Below are positions 16,173 to 24,501 of a stretch of 36,061 nucleotides of DNA, piece by piece. Numbering within the stretch: position 1 is the first letter of the stretch; the number at the start of each line of letters is the position of its first letter. A program made the position numbers and the translations under genes. The notes beneath the pieces were generated by a model. The model was not told where the DNA came from. It searched no databases and was given only the letters and a program-made list of their open reading frames with translations. Origin of the DNA: Phocaeicola sartorii JCM 17136 = DSM 21941. Its GTDB lineage: Bacteria; Bacteroidota; Bacteroidia; Bacteroidales; Bacteroidaceae. The stretch is from NCBI RefSeq assembly GCF_000614185.1, contig NZ_BAKM01000041.1, positions 1 through 36,061 of the forward strand, given 5' to 3'.

Positions 16173-19004
16173 ATGAACAAAAAGTTTTTAAGTGCAGTCC
16201 TGTTCGGAGCCTTGATGGTGACTTCGACAGGAACATTTGTGTCTTGTAAAGACTATGACGATGACATTGATCGTATTGACAATACGTTGAACGATCTGAA
16301 GTCACAGATTGCAGCTTTACAGACTGCTGTCGACAATGGTAAGTGGATTACTGATGTCACTCCTACTTCTGATGGCCTTACTATCACTATGAATGATGGC
16401 AGGACATTCAATATCACTAACGGTAAGAATGGTGCACAAGGTGAAAAAGGTGTAGACGGAAGCAAGTTGACTCTTGATGCTGAAGGCCAATGGTTGATTG
16501 ATGGTGAGCCTACAGGATGGTATTGTGCCAAAAAAGGTGAAACTGCTACTGTAATTGTACCTGAAGTTGGTAACGATGGTTATTGGTATTTTGTAAACAA
16601 GGAAACAGGCAAACTTGAAAAATCTACTATTAAAGCGGCTCCTGTTACCGCTGTTGAAGCTGATGGTATCTGTACTTTGACTGTGGTAAACCCGGACGGA
16701 ACCACTACAGTAGTTAAATTACCTACTACTGCCGCTTCTATTACTGAACTTGAAATTGTCGGTTATTTAAATGCCGCCGGTCAATTTACAGCATTCTCTA
16801 ACCCTGGAACTGCTGATAACAAATATGAAATGAACAGTTCTGCTTTTTATGCTAAACAAAAGTATGAATGGGAATGGAAAGATAAAGATGGTTCTCAAAA
16901 GGTTTCAGGAAGCATGGCGGAAAAAACGGCTTTGGTTTCTCTGGAAGGTGCTTCTCTTGTTGTTCGTGTAGCTCCCGCTTCTGCTGACCTGTCAACTGTC
17001 TCCATGAATTTGATCAATTCCCAGTTGAAGGAGGCTCCTATCGCTTTGGGTGCAGCTAAAGCATATAAAGGATTAGTGGCAAGAGACGCTTCAGCTAATG
17101 GATTGTGGAGTGTTCCTATGAGCAGTGAAGTGTTAAGCGATGTTGGAAGTCTTCAAGCTTTAAAACAGAACTTCTTTATTGATGCAAATGGTAATGGTGT
17201 AAAAGATGCGACTGAAAAGAACATAGCCTTTGCTTTGAAGACCCCAAGTTTTATCTCAAATTATAATTTGGCATTTAATAATATAGACTTAAAAGCTGCA
17301 AATGCCTTTATTAATGACGACGATCATGGTTTGGTTAAGGACGAAGACCTGACACATGTAGGAAATACTATCTATTATACGGGTAAAAATGAGAAATCAA
17401 ATTCAGATCCAGAAGACAGGTCTTATATCTCTGTAAAATTAGGTGCAACAAACACATTCTACTTTGACGTACCGACTTCAATCTACAAAAGCCAAATTAT
17501 CGTAGATGAATTTGAAGCACAAAACTGGGGCGTAAAAATTGAGGGTAATACATTTACTGTTAATAAGTATTTTGATAAAGCCACAATCCCTTCATTCCCT
17601 GTTTATTTCAATTATATCGAACTTGTTAATGACGGTTCTATCAAGTCAGTAACTCAGACTGTTTATATTCGTCTTGAAAGAAGTATTTCTGCCGACGTTA
17701 CATTGGATGCTAAAGCATGGACAATCAATGCTGTTCCGAGTAAAGATAACTTTACTGCTCCTTTGAAGAAGATGTACGATGCAATGTCTGCTGAGGAATT
17801 GACCAATTGGAAAGAATTTGTTAGTAGTTATGACTACGATGTATATCAGGTTAATGCTGATGGTCCTACGAATATTTCAAGATACAAGCAATATGGTCAA
17901 GATGGTACAAATGGTTCTAAAACAATCAAAGACATGGTTTCTTTGATAAATAGTAATGGTGCAATAATTTCAAATGCTGTGGATGCAGCTTCTATCAAAG
18001 TTAATTTGAATCAAGAATGGCCAACCAATCTAGCATTCGATAAAGAGTATTATGTATTGGTAAGTTTCAAAGATTCGAAAGGTGATGTGCTGAGCACTGC
18101 CAAATTGCCGTTCACTGTAAATATTCCTGAATTGTCTACATTCCTGGTTAAACAACAGGGTGTGTTCAATGGTACAAATGATGGTACAGCTTACATCTTT
18201 AGCAAAGATTACAATGTAGCAGATAACGATGTTGTTGCTATGCAGTATGACTTGACTTACGGATTTGTTAAGTTGGCTGAAAAATTAGCTCCTACAGGTG
18301 CTACAGCAACAACTCTGACATTCAAGACCAATGGTTTCATCAATGGTGATGATAAAAATTCTGAAGGTAAAATCGTAGGTCTTGCAGCTATGTCAGGCGC
18401 AAATCAAGGAATCCTTGTTCCTGGCCAAACTAATGTTAATGCATCTGACGCTATCTTGATGGCTCAAAAGGGTAAGAACGGTAAGGTTTATGGTCAGAAG
18501 TTCGTTGTTGAAGTAGCTGATGCCAAATATGTTGGCAAGTATGCTTACTCTGATAACGAAAAGAAAGCTCAGAAGTTCACTATTACAATGAAGAGTCCGA
18601 TCAAGGAAGGTTCTATTTCTGCCGCTGATGGTTCTAAGACTATTGCAATAGACGCTACAGACCAACAGAAGATTGTTGAATCCAAGTTCTTGGCCAAGAC
18701 TTACTCTACAGCAGGTACCAAGTATCAGTTGTTCCCATCAGATGCTACTAAGAAAGGCAGCAGCATCTATGAGTGGATCAAATATAATGATGATGCAACT
18801 ATCACTATAACCTCTAAGGATGACAAAGTTTTGAAAGTTAAAGAGATCAAGAATACCCAAGAGGGTGAGGATGGTTATGAAGGTTATGTCAAAGTTGAAC
18901 CTGTTAACCCTGCATACGATACAACTGGTGACATTACTGTAACAGTTAATGATGTATGGGGCTTCAGTATCAGCCAAGACATTACAATCAATGTTAAGAG
19001 ATAA
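16173..19004 (+). CDS. Abundant surface lipoprotein, DUF4988/S-layer-like
   Basis: 943 residues. The signal peptide ends in a lipobox (TGTFVSC, Cys at residue 25) followed by KDYDDDID, an acidic export signal for surface lipoproteins in Bacteroides. Residues about 30-60 form a coiled coil (IDRIDNTLNDLKSQIAALQT). Next comes the DUF4988 (PL29-lyase N-terminal) text 'ITDVTPTSDGLTITMNDGRT' with a collagen-like GKNGAQGEKGVDG and 'WLIDGEPTGW'. The rest is long, beta-rich, Thr/Asn/Asp-rich repeats with Ig-like strands. Similar proteins include phase-variable S-layer lipoproteins of Bacteroides. The codon use is strongly biased (GGT, GCT, TCT, AAG) and the leader is almost pure A/T, both signs of very high expression. 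It follows an AraC gene and has its own terminator. Its C-terminus has no sorting domain. Confidence 0.8.
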   Translation: MNKKFLSAVLFGALMVTSTGTFVSCKDYDDDIDRIDNTLNDLKSQIAALQTAVDNGKWITDVTPTSDGLTITMNDGRTFNITNGKNGAQGEKGVDGSKLTLDAEGQWLIDGEPTGWYCAKKGETATVIVPEVGNDGYWYFVNKETGKLEKSTIKAAPVTAVEADGICTLTVVNPDGTTTVVKLPTTAASITELEIVGYLNAAGQFTAFSNPGTADNKYEMNSSAFYAKQKYEWEWKDKDGSQKVSGSMAEKTALVSLEGASLVVRVAPASADLSTVSMNLINSQLKEAPIALGAAKAYKGLVARDASANGLWSVPMSSEVLSDVGSLQALKQNFFIDANGNGVKDATEKNIAFALKTPSFISNYNLAFNNIDLKAANAFINDDDHGLVKDEDLTHVGNTIYYTGKNEKSNSDPEDRSYISVKLGATNTFYFDVPTSIYKSQIIVDEFEAQNWGVKIEGNTFTVNKYFDKATIPSFPVYFNYIELVNDGSIKSVTQTVYIRLERSISADVTLDAKAWTINAVPSKDNFTAPLKKMYDAMSAEELTNWKEFVSSYDYDVYQVNADGPTNISRYKQYGQDGTNGSKTIKDMVSLINSNGAIISNAVDAASIKVNLNQEWPTNLAFDKEYYVLVSFKDSKGDVLSTAKLPFTVNIPELSTFLVKQQGVFNGTNDGTAYIFSKDYNVADNDVVAMQYDLTYGFVKLAEKLAPTGATATTLTFKTNGFINGDDKNSEGKIVGLAAMSGANQGILVPGQTNVNASDAILMAQKGKNGKVYGQKFVVEVADAKYVGKYAYSDNEKKAQKFTITMKSPIKEGSISAADGSKTIAIDATDQQKIVESKFLAKTYSTAGTKYQLFPSDATKKGSSIYEWIKYNDDATITITSKDDKVLKVKEIKNTQEGEDGYEGYVKVEPVNPAYDTTGDITVTVNDVWGFSISQDITINVKR

Positions 19005-19087
19005 TCTTAACAGAGCAAATTATATAGAATAAGTGATTCTCCAGTGGGAGGACCTTAGATAATAGAAAAACTTTAAATTTATAATGG

Positions 19088-19120
19088 AATCCCCTGCTTG
19101 TGAAAGTCGGGGATTTTTTT
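19088..19120 (+). terminator. Intrinsic terminator after the surface lipoprotein
   Basis: AATCCCC (19088-19094) pairs with GGGGATT (19109-19115), followed by seven T in all. Confidence 0.85.
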
Positions 19121-19146
19121 CTAATAACCCCCAAATAGATAATATT

Positions 19147-19257
19147 ATGAATTTCACTTTTAATGTTGAGGTCTTACAAAACGATCAAACAAAAGAAACA
19201 CAGACGAGATCGCAAAACAGGCCAGATAATGAATCACAGACTCCATCATCGTTATAA
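19147..19257 (+). CDS. Possible 36-residue peptide
   Basis: ATG 19147 encodes MNFTFNVEVLQNDQTKETQT and ends after 36 residues rich in Asn, Gln, Thr and Ser. It is not hydrophobic. It lies between the terminator and the AbiC-like gene. Support is weak. Confidence 0.25.
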   Translation: MNFTFNVEVLQNDQTKETQTRSQNRPDNESQTPSSL

Positions 19258-19298
19258 AAATAATTGTTTTACCTTACAGTTCATAAATATAAATTACT

Positions 19299-20336
19299 AT
19301 GATAAGCAATAATGAAGCTATAACTTTAAACGGCACTGAAATCGAATGGATTTATTGGTGCATTCTGGTGACTTTAATTTTTGTCGGTGTGGCTTTTTCT
19401 CATAGTGCAATACTTTATCTATTTGACAGATTCATAAGTAAAGGTATTGGAAAACTCTTACGTAAATATAAAAGATATAAATGGAATGTAGCTTTTGGTA
19501 TTGGAATATTGTCAGCAATCATTGTTTTTGGGAGATTGCTTGCTTATACTTTCAACCAAGGTGAATTATGTAGGGTAAGAACGGATACACTGATATCAAC
19601 TAAAATGGGTGATTGGGGAGGTTTTGCCACCTGCCTGACTTCCATATTCGCTTTAATGTCTGTATATCTTGCATTCAGAGCCCTTAGATCACAGACCACT
19701 GCTGCAAGAAGAGCGTCATTTGATGCCACTTTTACTCAAATTTTTGCACAACATAATATTTTACATCGAAAAGTTACACAACATAACGTTCTATGTAAAA
19801 AAATCACATTACTTGATATTATAATTGCTCGTTGTAGAGCAAAAAATGCTTCTAATCTTTTTACAATGTGCAGGGAGGCGTTTGAAAATGAATATCTCAT
19901 AAAAGAAAGTAAAATTTCAATTTCTGATTTTAGAAAAAAATATAATAGTAGTATTGGCTTATCTTCTTCTGCTGATTTTAAGAATTATTTTAAATATATA
20001 CATAGAGAAGTGTCATTCGTAATGTATAACTCTAAAGATATTTTAGAACCAAAAGACCAAAAAAGGTATGTCAAGTTGATTGAAGGCCAGATGAATAATG
20101 ATGAATTATTCTGCTATTTTATAAATCAACTGGAGTACTGGATATCCCACAAAAATGAAGAAGAGGTTAACAAATATGCCAATTACCTTAAAGATAATGA
20201 GTTCTTTAAAGAAATATGTCTAACTGAAGATTATCAGTCTTTGATAAAAAAAGCATGTGATATATCAACAGAAGATATCAAAGATGGCGATAAACCTTTA
20301 ATAGAAAACAAATGGCTTAATGAAAAAGCTCATTAA
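19299..20336 (+). CDS. Putative phage abortive-infection membrane protein (AbiC type)
   Basis: 345 residues with three likely transmembrane helices at about 17-42, 62-85 and 105-128, then a soluble helical domain. The soluble part has 'FDATFTQIFAQHNILHRKV', 'FKNYFKYIHREVSFVM' and 'QKRYVKLIEGQMNNDELFCY'. This order (N-terminal TM helices, then a Y-F-K-Y-I-H ... R-Y-V-K-L-I-x-x-Q-M-x-x-x-E motif) is the pattern I know from the putative phage abortive-infection family (putAbiC). Members are thought to stop phage growth after infection; the mechanism is not known. Low G+C compared with its neighbours suggests separate acquisition. It sits right after the surface lipoprotein and before a strip of decayed genes, as cargo genes often do. 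Confidence 0.65.
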   Translation: MISNNEAITLNGTEIEWIYWCILVTLIFVGVAFSHSAILYLFDRFISKGIGKLLRKYKRYKWNVAFGIGILSAIIVFGRLLAYTFNQGELCRVRTDTLISTKMGDWGGFATCLTSIFALMSVYLAFRALRSQTTAARRASFDATFTQIFAQHNILHRKVTQHNVLCKKITLLDIIIARCRAKNASNLFTMCREAFENEYLIKESKISISDFRKKYNSSIGLSSSADFKNYFKYIHREVSFVMYNSKDILEPKDQKRYVKLIEGQMNNDELFCYFINQLEYWISHKNEEEVNKYANYLKDNEFFKEICLTEDYQSLIKKACDISTEDIKDGDKPLIENKWLNEKAH

Positions 20337-20464
20337 TGTAAAATTTCTACATGAAATTTGATATTTGTATCGTATAAGCGTATAGTATTCAATCTGATAA
20401 AGGTAAAATCGGGAAACTGGTCTCTGAAGAACAAAAGAGAGGCTTGTTGCACCTTTCTCCATGT

Positions 20465-20750
20465 TCATAAGTAAAACACCTTCTTCAACCTCTGGACTGT
20501 ACTGATGCTTACTTTCTCAAGTTTGGATACCGTCTTTATCGGATAATTCTTGCTTAAAAGTTTAAAAACACCTGAATATTGCTCAGCTTTCTCCTCCTTC
20601 GGTTTACGATATCCCGTTTTCCTGCCTACTTTCCCACCTTTAGCTATATACTGTGCTTTCCCTGACTGTAGCCGACAGCTGATATTCTCTCTTTCCATAG
20701 CAGTCACAGTACCAAGGAGGATGGTGGGGAATGGACTTTTTGCTTATGGA
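20465..20750 (-). pseudogene. Resolvase remnant (C-terminal part)
   Basis: The text 'SPFPTILLGTVTAMERENIS' followed by 'CRLQSGKAQYIAKGGKVGRK' and 'KTVSKLEKVSISTVQRLKKV' is the end of the catalytic domain plus the helix-turn-helix of a serine resolvase. The catalytic Ser and the first ~100 residues are absent. It is not a part of the intact resolvase at 10835, whose sequence is different. A short protein could still start at ATG 20698, but it would lack catalysis. Confidence 0.75.
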
Positions 20751-20802
20751 GTTAAAGATAGTGCTTGTTTTTTGCTAATACGGATGAATAGTATGTTTTG
20801 AT

Positions 20803-20850
20803 AACGGATGCAATGGCTCTTCAGTGGGGAGGTAAGACTATAGCAGCATA
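20803..20850 (+). pseudogene. Remnant of a second methyltransferase-like gene (3' end)
   Basis: The frame encodes ITDAMALQWGGKTIAA and a stop, against IADAMADQWGGRIIAA at the end of the gene at 14216-14932. The DNA matches closely as well, including ATAGCAGCATAGA. Only the last ~16 codons remain, joined to unrelated DNA upstream. Confidence 0.7.
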
Positions 20851-20937
20851 GATAATAACGACAAACACGATGGATTAACTATGAAAAATACAATATATAC
20901 CACAATCAGAGAAGATAATGATTTATATCACTAATGG

Positions 20938-21153
20938 ATGTTCCTGAAACTAACATTCTTAGAGGGAAAAAGATGTAAATCCTTTTTTCAAATCAATCCT
21001 CCACTAAAAATTCACGTCTTTTCTTCCCGTGCCATTGTAGCCAAAAGTGGAGATTTTACAGCAGCTCAGACAAATGGGAATGCTATCGCTTATGCTTGGT
21101 TTGTATGGGAAAAGGGTTATAAGGGAGAAACTGTAGTGGATTGGATAAACTAA
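20938..21153 (+). pseudogene. Remnant of a phage-type SAM-dependent methyltransferase
   Basis: The piece carries 'FLEGKRCKSFFQINPPLKIH' then VFSSRAIVAKSGDF and 'AIAYAWFVWEKGYKGETVVD'. This is the C-terminal pattern of phage and plasmid SAM-dependent (adenine) methyltransferases, where 'AWFVWEKGYKG' is typical. The catalytic N-terminal half is missing, so this is a fragment of about 70 residues. It follows the two other remnants. Confidence 0.65.
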
Positions 21154-21255
21154 ACGAATAAGTCATAGGAAATGGTGGATAGTTCATATTTTGTTAAAGT
21201 CGTTATACTGAAAAAGGTATAGCGGCTTTCTTTTCTTAAAATGAATTACTTTCCT

Positions 21256-21263
21256 TATTTTTG
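21256..21263 (+). promoter_or_regulatory. Candidate -7 box of the deoxyinosine glycosylase gene
   Basis: TATTTTTG fits TAnnTTTG and lies 22 bp before the ATG. A clear -33 TTTG at 19-21 bp upstream is not seen, only TTTC/TTTT text. Confidence 0.4.
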
Positions 21264-21285
21264 TGAAAAGATAAAAATCTAAATT

Positions 21286-22134
21286 ATGACAACGAATGAA
21301 TTACAAAAGGCTATAGAATTGCAATATCAGAGTAAAGGCATTGCAAAATGTAGATATAACGCCCTAAATAAGGTGTTCACTTTTCTAAAAGATTACAACT
21401 CCAAAGAGAATGTTGTTTTTCTGAATAAAAGTAAGGAAGAACTAAAAACTGATTATGCTCAATATTGGAATAAGAAACTTAATGGTGCAGAAAACCAAGC
21501 AATCAATGACATCTATAACTATATCAGTACTAAATCCAATATTATTACTATAAAGAAGGCGGCAAACAAAGAAGTTAAAATAAAGAATGATAAACCTAAA
21601 AGCACTCCTCTATCTGATCATAAAATAGGATTATCTGCATGGGTAGGAGATTCACCTAAAGTTTTAATTTTAGGGACTATGCCGGGAGACAAGTCTTTAA
21701 GAGAACAAGCATATTATTGTGATACAGCCCATAATTCGTTTTGGAAGATTATGTATTCACTCTTTGAGGAAAAGGATGATATGATGTCCAACCGTGATTT
21801 CATCACTTCCCATAATATAGCTTTGTGGGATTGTGTACAGAGTGGAATAAGAAAAGGAAGTACGGATAATGGGTATGGCATTAATTCTCTTATTCCTAAT
21901 GATATACAATCCTTTTTGAAGGAACATCCGAGTATAAAAACAATAGTTCTGAATGGCAAAGGAAAAGGGAGCAAAAAACATCCTTCAACAACTTTCCTTT
22001 TCAAACGTTTTTTCTCCACAATAGACTTTGATGGAAAGATTGTATTACTTGCTTCAACATCCAATAATACACGTAAACTGAGTTTTGAGAAGAAGTTGGA
22101 AGAATGGTCAGTAATCTCAGAATTTGTCAAATAA
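21286..22134 (+). CDS. DNA-deoxyinosine glycosylase domain protein with N-terminal extension
   Basis: 282 residues. Residues ~115-282 match the DNA-deoxyinosine (hypoxanthine) glycosylase branch of the uracil-DNA glycosylase superfamily: 'VLILGTMPGDKSLREQAYY' and 'AHNSFWKIMYSLF' (residues ~126-160), then 'NIALWDCVQSGIRKGSTD' and a closing strand 'KIVLLASTSNN'. These enzymes remove hypoxanthine, the deamination product of adenine, from DNA. The usual protein is only about 160-170 residues. Here ~110 extra residues precede it, helical and Lys-rich (KAIELQYQSKGIAKCRYNAL), ending in a basic linker. I do not recognise that region. The gene is monocistronic with its own terminator, and stands beside an AbiC-like gene and methyltransferase remnants. 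Confidence 0.75.
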   Translation: MTTNELQKAIELQYQSKGIAKCRYNALNKVFTFLKDYNSKENVVFLNKSKEELKTDYAQYWNKKLNGAENQAINDIYNYISTKSNIITIKKAANKEVKIKNDKPKSTPLSDHKIGLSAWVGDSPKVLILGTMPGDKSLREQAYYCDTAHNSFWKIMYSLFEEKDDMMSNRDFITSHNIALWDCVQSGIRKGSTDNGYGINSLIPNDIQSFLKEHPSIKTIVLNGKGKGSKKHPSTTFLFKRFFSTIDFDGKIVLLASTSNNTRKLSFEKKLEEWSVISEFVK

Positions 22135-22156
22135 ATATCATCTACATAAAAATAAG

Positions 22157-22196
22157 GGAGACCGAACATTTGTATAGTTCAGTCTCCTTTTTTTTA
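22157..22196 (+). terminator. Strong intrinsic terminator
   Basis: GGAGACCGAAC (22157-22167) pairs with GTTCAGTCTCC (22177-22187) with one mismatch, followed by eight T. It stands between two convergent genes and may serve the minus strand partly. Confidence 0.85.
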
Positions 22197-22200
22197 CTTT

Positions 22201-23358
22201 TTATAATTTGAATCCGTCAGGCAGAATTAGATTCACCTTTTTCCGTACTCCACTGCCATAACGGTATTCCTCCAACTGTTTCTGGCATAATGAAGATTCA
22301 GTAAAACCGGATTGCGCTATTAACCGTTCTCTACCTTCAAGCACCCAGTTCATAATTCCGGGTAACTCTGTAGAAACAATCTTCTCAGCCAGTTTCGGAT
22401 CCACTTCCAATTTGGGTATCTGGACTTTGAAGGGAACGATAAGAAACCTCCTGAAATATCCATTGGACTTGTCGTTGGTTTTCGGCAGCTCGTTCAGACA
22501 AAAAAGCATTTTGGCATAATCGGTAAGTGTTGCCACATCCTTGTATAACTGTCTGGTGCTGATAGGTTCCCCACTGGCGATACGTTTGAAAATATCCCCC
22601 GAGAAAGCGTTTGGGGCTACATCAGAGCAGGTATTCAACAGTTTCCCGGATAAATTTGCCCTGCTTCTGTCTCCGTTTTCTCCACACATATCCGATAGAG
22701 ACTCATGGGAAATGTTCTCCTTGCCTAGAAGAGCTTCCACAATATCCACGAACACCGATTTACCATTTTTCCCGGATCCATAGAGGAACAGGCACTTCTC
22801 CAGTTTCAATGAAGTAAATATCCAGCCTATATATTCAGCCAAAACTTTCTGAGCGTCCTTGTCCGGTAATACTCTGTCCAGATACTTCATAAACATCTGA
22901 CACGTCGCATTTGGGTTATAAGGGTAAGGAAGAACATACCTGAAATAATCCGAATACTGATGTTGTACCAGTCTTCCGGTTTTAAGTTCAAGCGTACCGT
23001 TCAGAAAGTTGATTTTCTCCTTGTCCTGCTCTACCGCAAATCCCATCACCGTATATGGGAACTGCTTGAACAATCCTTCCACCACTTCCCTTTGTGATGC
23101 CTCCACCATATTATTTGTCATCCTCCCCAAAGCTTCCCTAAGAAATATTTTCAGATCAAAATCATCAATACGCACCCAATGATTCCCAGTGTAACAATAA
23201 ATATATTGGTCTCTGAACATTTGAAAAGGATGACCGATCTTGATTGCTATCTGCTGTATATTGTAACAGATTTCAGTATTTGTCCCCTTTTTGTTGGTTG
23301 GAATAGTCGGTTGGGGAATGGCATTGATTATATCCCCTAATAATTTTTTGTAATCCAT
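22201..23358 (-). CDS. P4-type primase/helicase (D5 family ATPase), second of two
   Basis: 385 residues from ATG 23358 (MDYKKLLGD); an earlier in-frame start would lie inside the upstream gene. Residues ~55-180 form the D5 N-terminal region ('FLNGTLELKTGRL', 'YVLPYPYNPNATCQMFMKYL'). Walker A is LYGSGKNGKSVF (~192-203). 'TDYAKMLFCLNELPKTND' holds the sensor region and 'GYFRRFLIVPF' the arginine finger typical of SF3/D5 helicases. Such proteins unwind DNA at replication start of P4-like satellites, phages and plasmids. The C-terminus stops about 50 residues after the ATPase, shorter than its paralogue at 24502. It ends the leftward replication operon. Confidence 0.85.
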   Translation of the reverse strand: MDYKKLLGDIINAIPQPTIPTNKKGTNTEICYNIQQIAIKIGHPFQMFRDQYIYCYTGNHWVRIDDFDLKIFLREALGRMTNNMVEASQREVVEGLFKQFPYTVMGFAVEQDKEKINFLNGTLELKTGRLVQHQYSDYFRYVLPYPYNPNATCQMFMKYLDRVLPDKDAQKVLAEYIGWIFTSLKLEKCLFLYGSGKNGKSVFVDIVEALLGKENISHESLSDMCGENGDRSRANLSGKLLNTCSDVAPNAFSGDIFKRIASGEPISTRQLYKDVATLTDYAKMLFCLNELPKTNDKSNGYFRRFLIVPFKVQIPKLEVDPKLAEKIVSTELPGIMNWVLEGRERLIAQSGFTESSLCQKQLEEYRYGSGVRKKVNLILPDGFKL

Positions 23359-23362
23359 AATC

Positions 23363-24274
23363 TTAAATTTTTCTATATTTACTACCAATTTTACCTTTAC
23401 CATCAACCCACTTATAGGCATTTCTTACTTCACGTTTCAACTCTTCTTCCGGGAAATCCGGTTCTATGAATTGGGAGAGATACCTGAAAGCTGTTTCTTG
23501 TGGAATACCCCATTCCGCTAATTCTCTGGCTCTATCAAAAGATGACTGATGTCTGTTTCCATGTGTCATTGGGTACTTGTCAAATCCGCCTTCCAAGAAA
23601 TTCAGCAGCTTCCCATGTTCATAAGGCGGAGCATAAGTTTTAACACGGATAACAACTGGTGAAGAAGGGGATGATGAAATTCTCTTCGTCCATATAATAC
23701 TGTTCCTGTTCCGATAAAGATCAGGGTCACTGCTTAGATAACAAGCTCTGGACATTCCTTTACAACTGTCATCCCAGAATGGAGAGTTATAATATTCCTT
23801 CAAAGCGTCAAGGTATTCGTTATGACTGGTGTTATCTATATTATTGGCAACACGGACAATAACCTTATAACCTCTACCGGAAGGAGAAAGGAATGCAGCA
23901 TAGGTATAAGGATCATTAACCAGCATATTCCAGACATTAACCATTTCTTGAACCGGAATCTTATCGAAATCAACAACTACAAGACCCGAAGGAGCAATAA
24001 GAGCATCATTACAGAATCTTCCGAATGTTCCGGCAAAAAGACAGATAGGTAACTTTCCCTTAAGTTCGGAATACTTTGAATGGTCAGTATCATAGAAGAG
24101 TCTCATGGCATCAATCTCAGGTTTCAGTTTTTCCTGTTTAATCATATCGAATACCAGATCAATATCCACATGGTTGGGAGGATATTCCATGACTCTGAAT
24201 GATTTTATACCGGTCAGAGGATTTGTATATTCCTGACTATAAGGTTTTTGTTTGAAGATTGTTATTGTAATCAT
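23363..24274 (-). CDS. BT4734/BF3469-like (VirE N-terminal domain) protein, probable primase part
   Basis: 303 residues. 'LPICLFAGTFGRFCNDALIA', 'SGLVVVDFDKIP' and 'YAAFLSPSGRGYKVIVRV' match the BT4734-like domain, which resembles archaeo-eukaryotic primases; D-F-D and S-x-S-G-R-G-x-K are likely active-site positions. 'DDSCKGMSRACYLSSDPDLY' follows. The C-terminal third (about 215-300) is a small helical domain ('HGNRHQSSFDRARELAEWG') of the kind that links primase and helicase. It lies four bases before the helicase gene at 23358, so priming and unwinding are split over two coupled proteins. Hairpin copy B lies directly upstream. Confidence 0.8.
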   Translation of the reverse strand: MITITIFKQKPYSQEYTNPLTGIKSFRVMEYPPNHVDIDLVFDMIKQEKLKPEIDAMRLFYDTDHSKYSELKGKLPICLFAGTFGRFCNDALIAPSGLVVVDFDKIPVQEMVNVWNMLVNDPYTYAAFLSPSGRGYKVIVRVANNIDNTSHNEYLDALKEYYNSPFWDDSCKGMSRACYLSSDPDLYRNRNSIIWTKRISSSPSSPVVIRVKTYAPPYEHGKLLNFLEGGFDKYPMTHGNRHQSSFDRARELAEWGIPQETAFRYLSQFIEPDFPEEELKREVRNAYKWVDGKGKIGSKYRKI

Positions 24275-24309
24275 AATTTCTAAATTTTAATTGTTAATGT
24301 TTCATTTTA

Positions 24310-24498
24310 TCTTTCTTCTTCCGTCCTCAAGAGAGAGAAGGGGGAAAGGGGAAAGCGGAACCTCTAAAACCTATTTTTTTACTAATTTCTGGATAAGTAG
24401 AATTGAAAAAAGTTATAAAAAATAGCCTTTTCCACCCCTTTTTCCCCCATTTCCCCTCCTTTTTCCCCTCTTCCCCTTTGAGGTAGGGAAAGAAAAGT
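24310..24498 (-). repeat. Long hairpin module, copy B, with G-tracts
   Basis: Read on the minus strand, the left arm starts CTTTCCCTACCTCAAAGGGG and the right arm ends CTCTCTTGAGGACGGAAG. The A/T loop contains TATAACTTTTTTCAATTCTA. Arm ends and loop match copy A at 12328. The left arm holds five G4-5 tracts (plus-strand C runs at 24435-24438, 24444-24448, 24453-24456, 24465-24468, 24473-24476) with loops of 4-8 nt, a potential quadruplex. It sits between the two replication gene units. No gene is encoded. Confidence 0.65.
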
Positions 24499-24501
24499 AA
24501 T

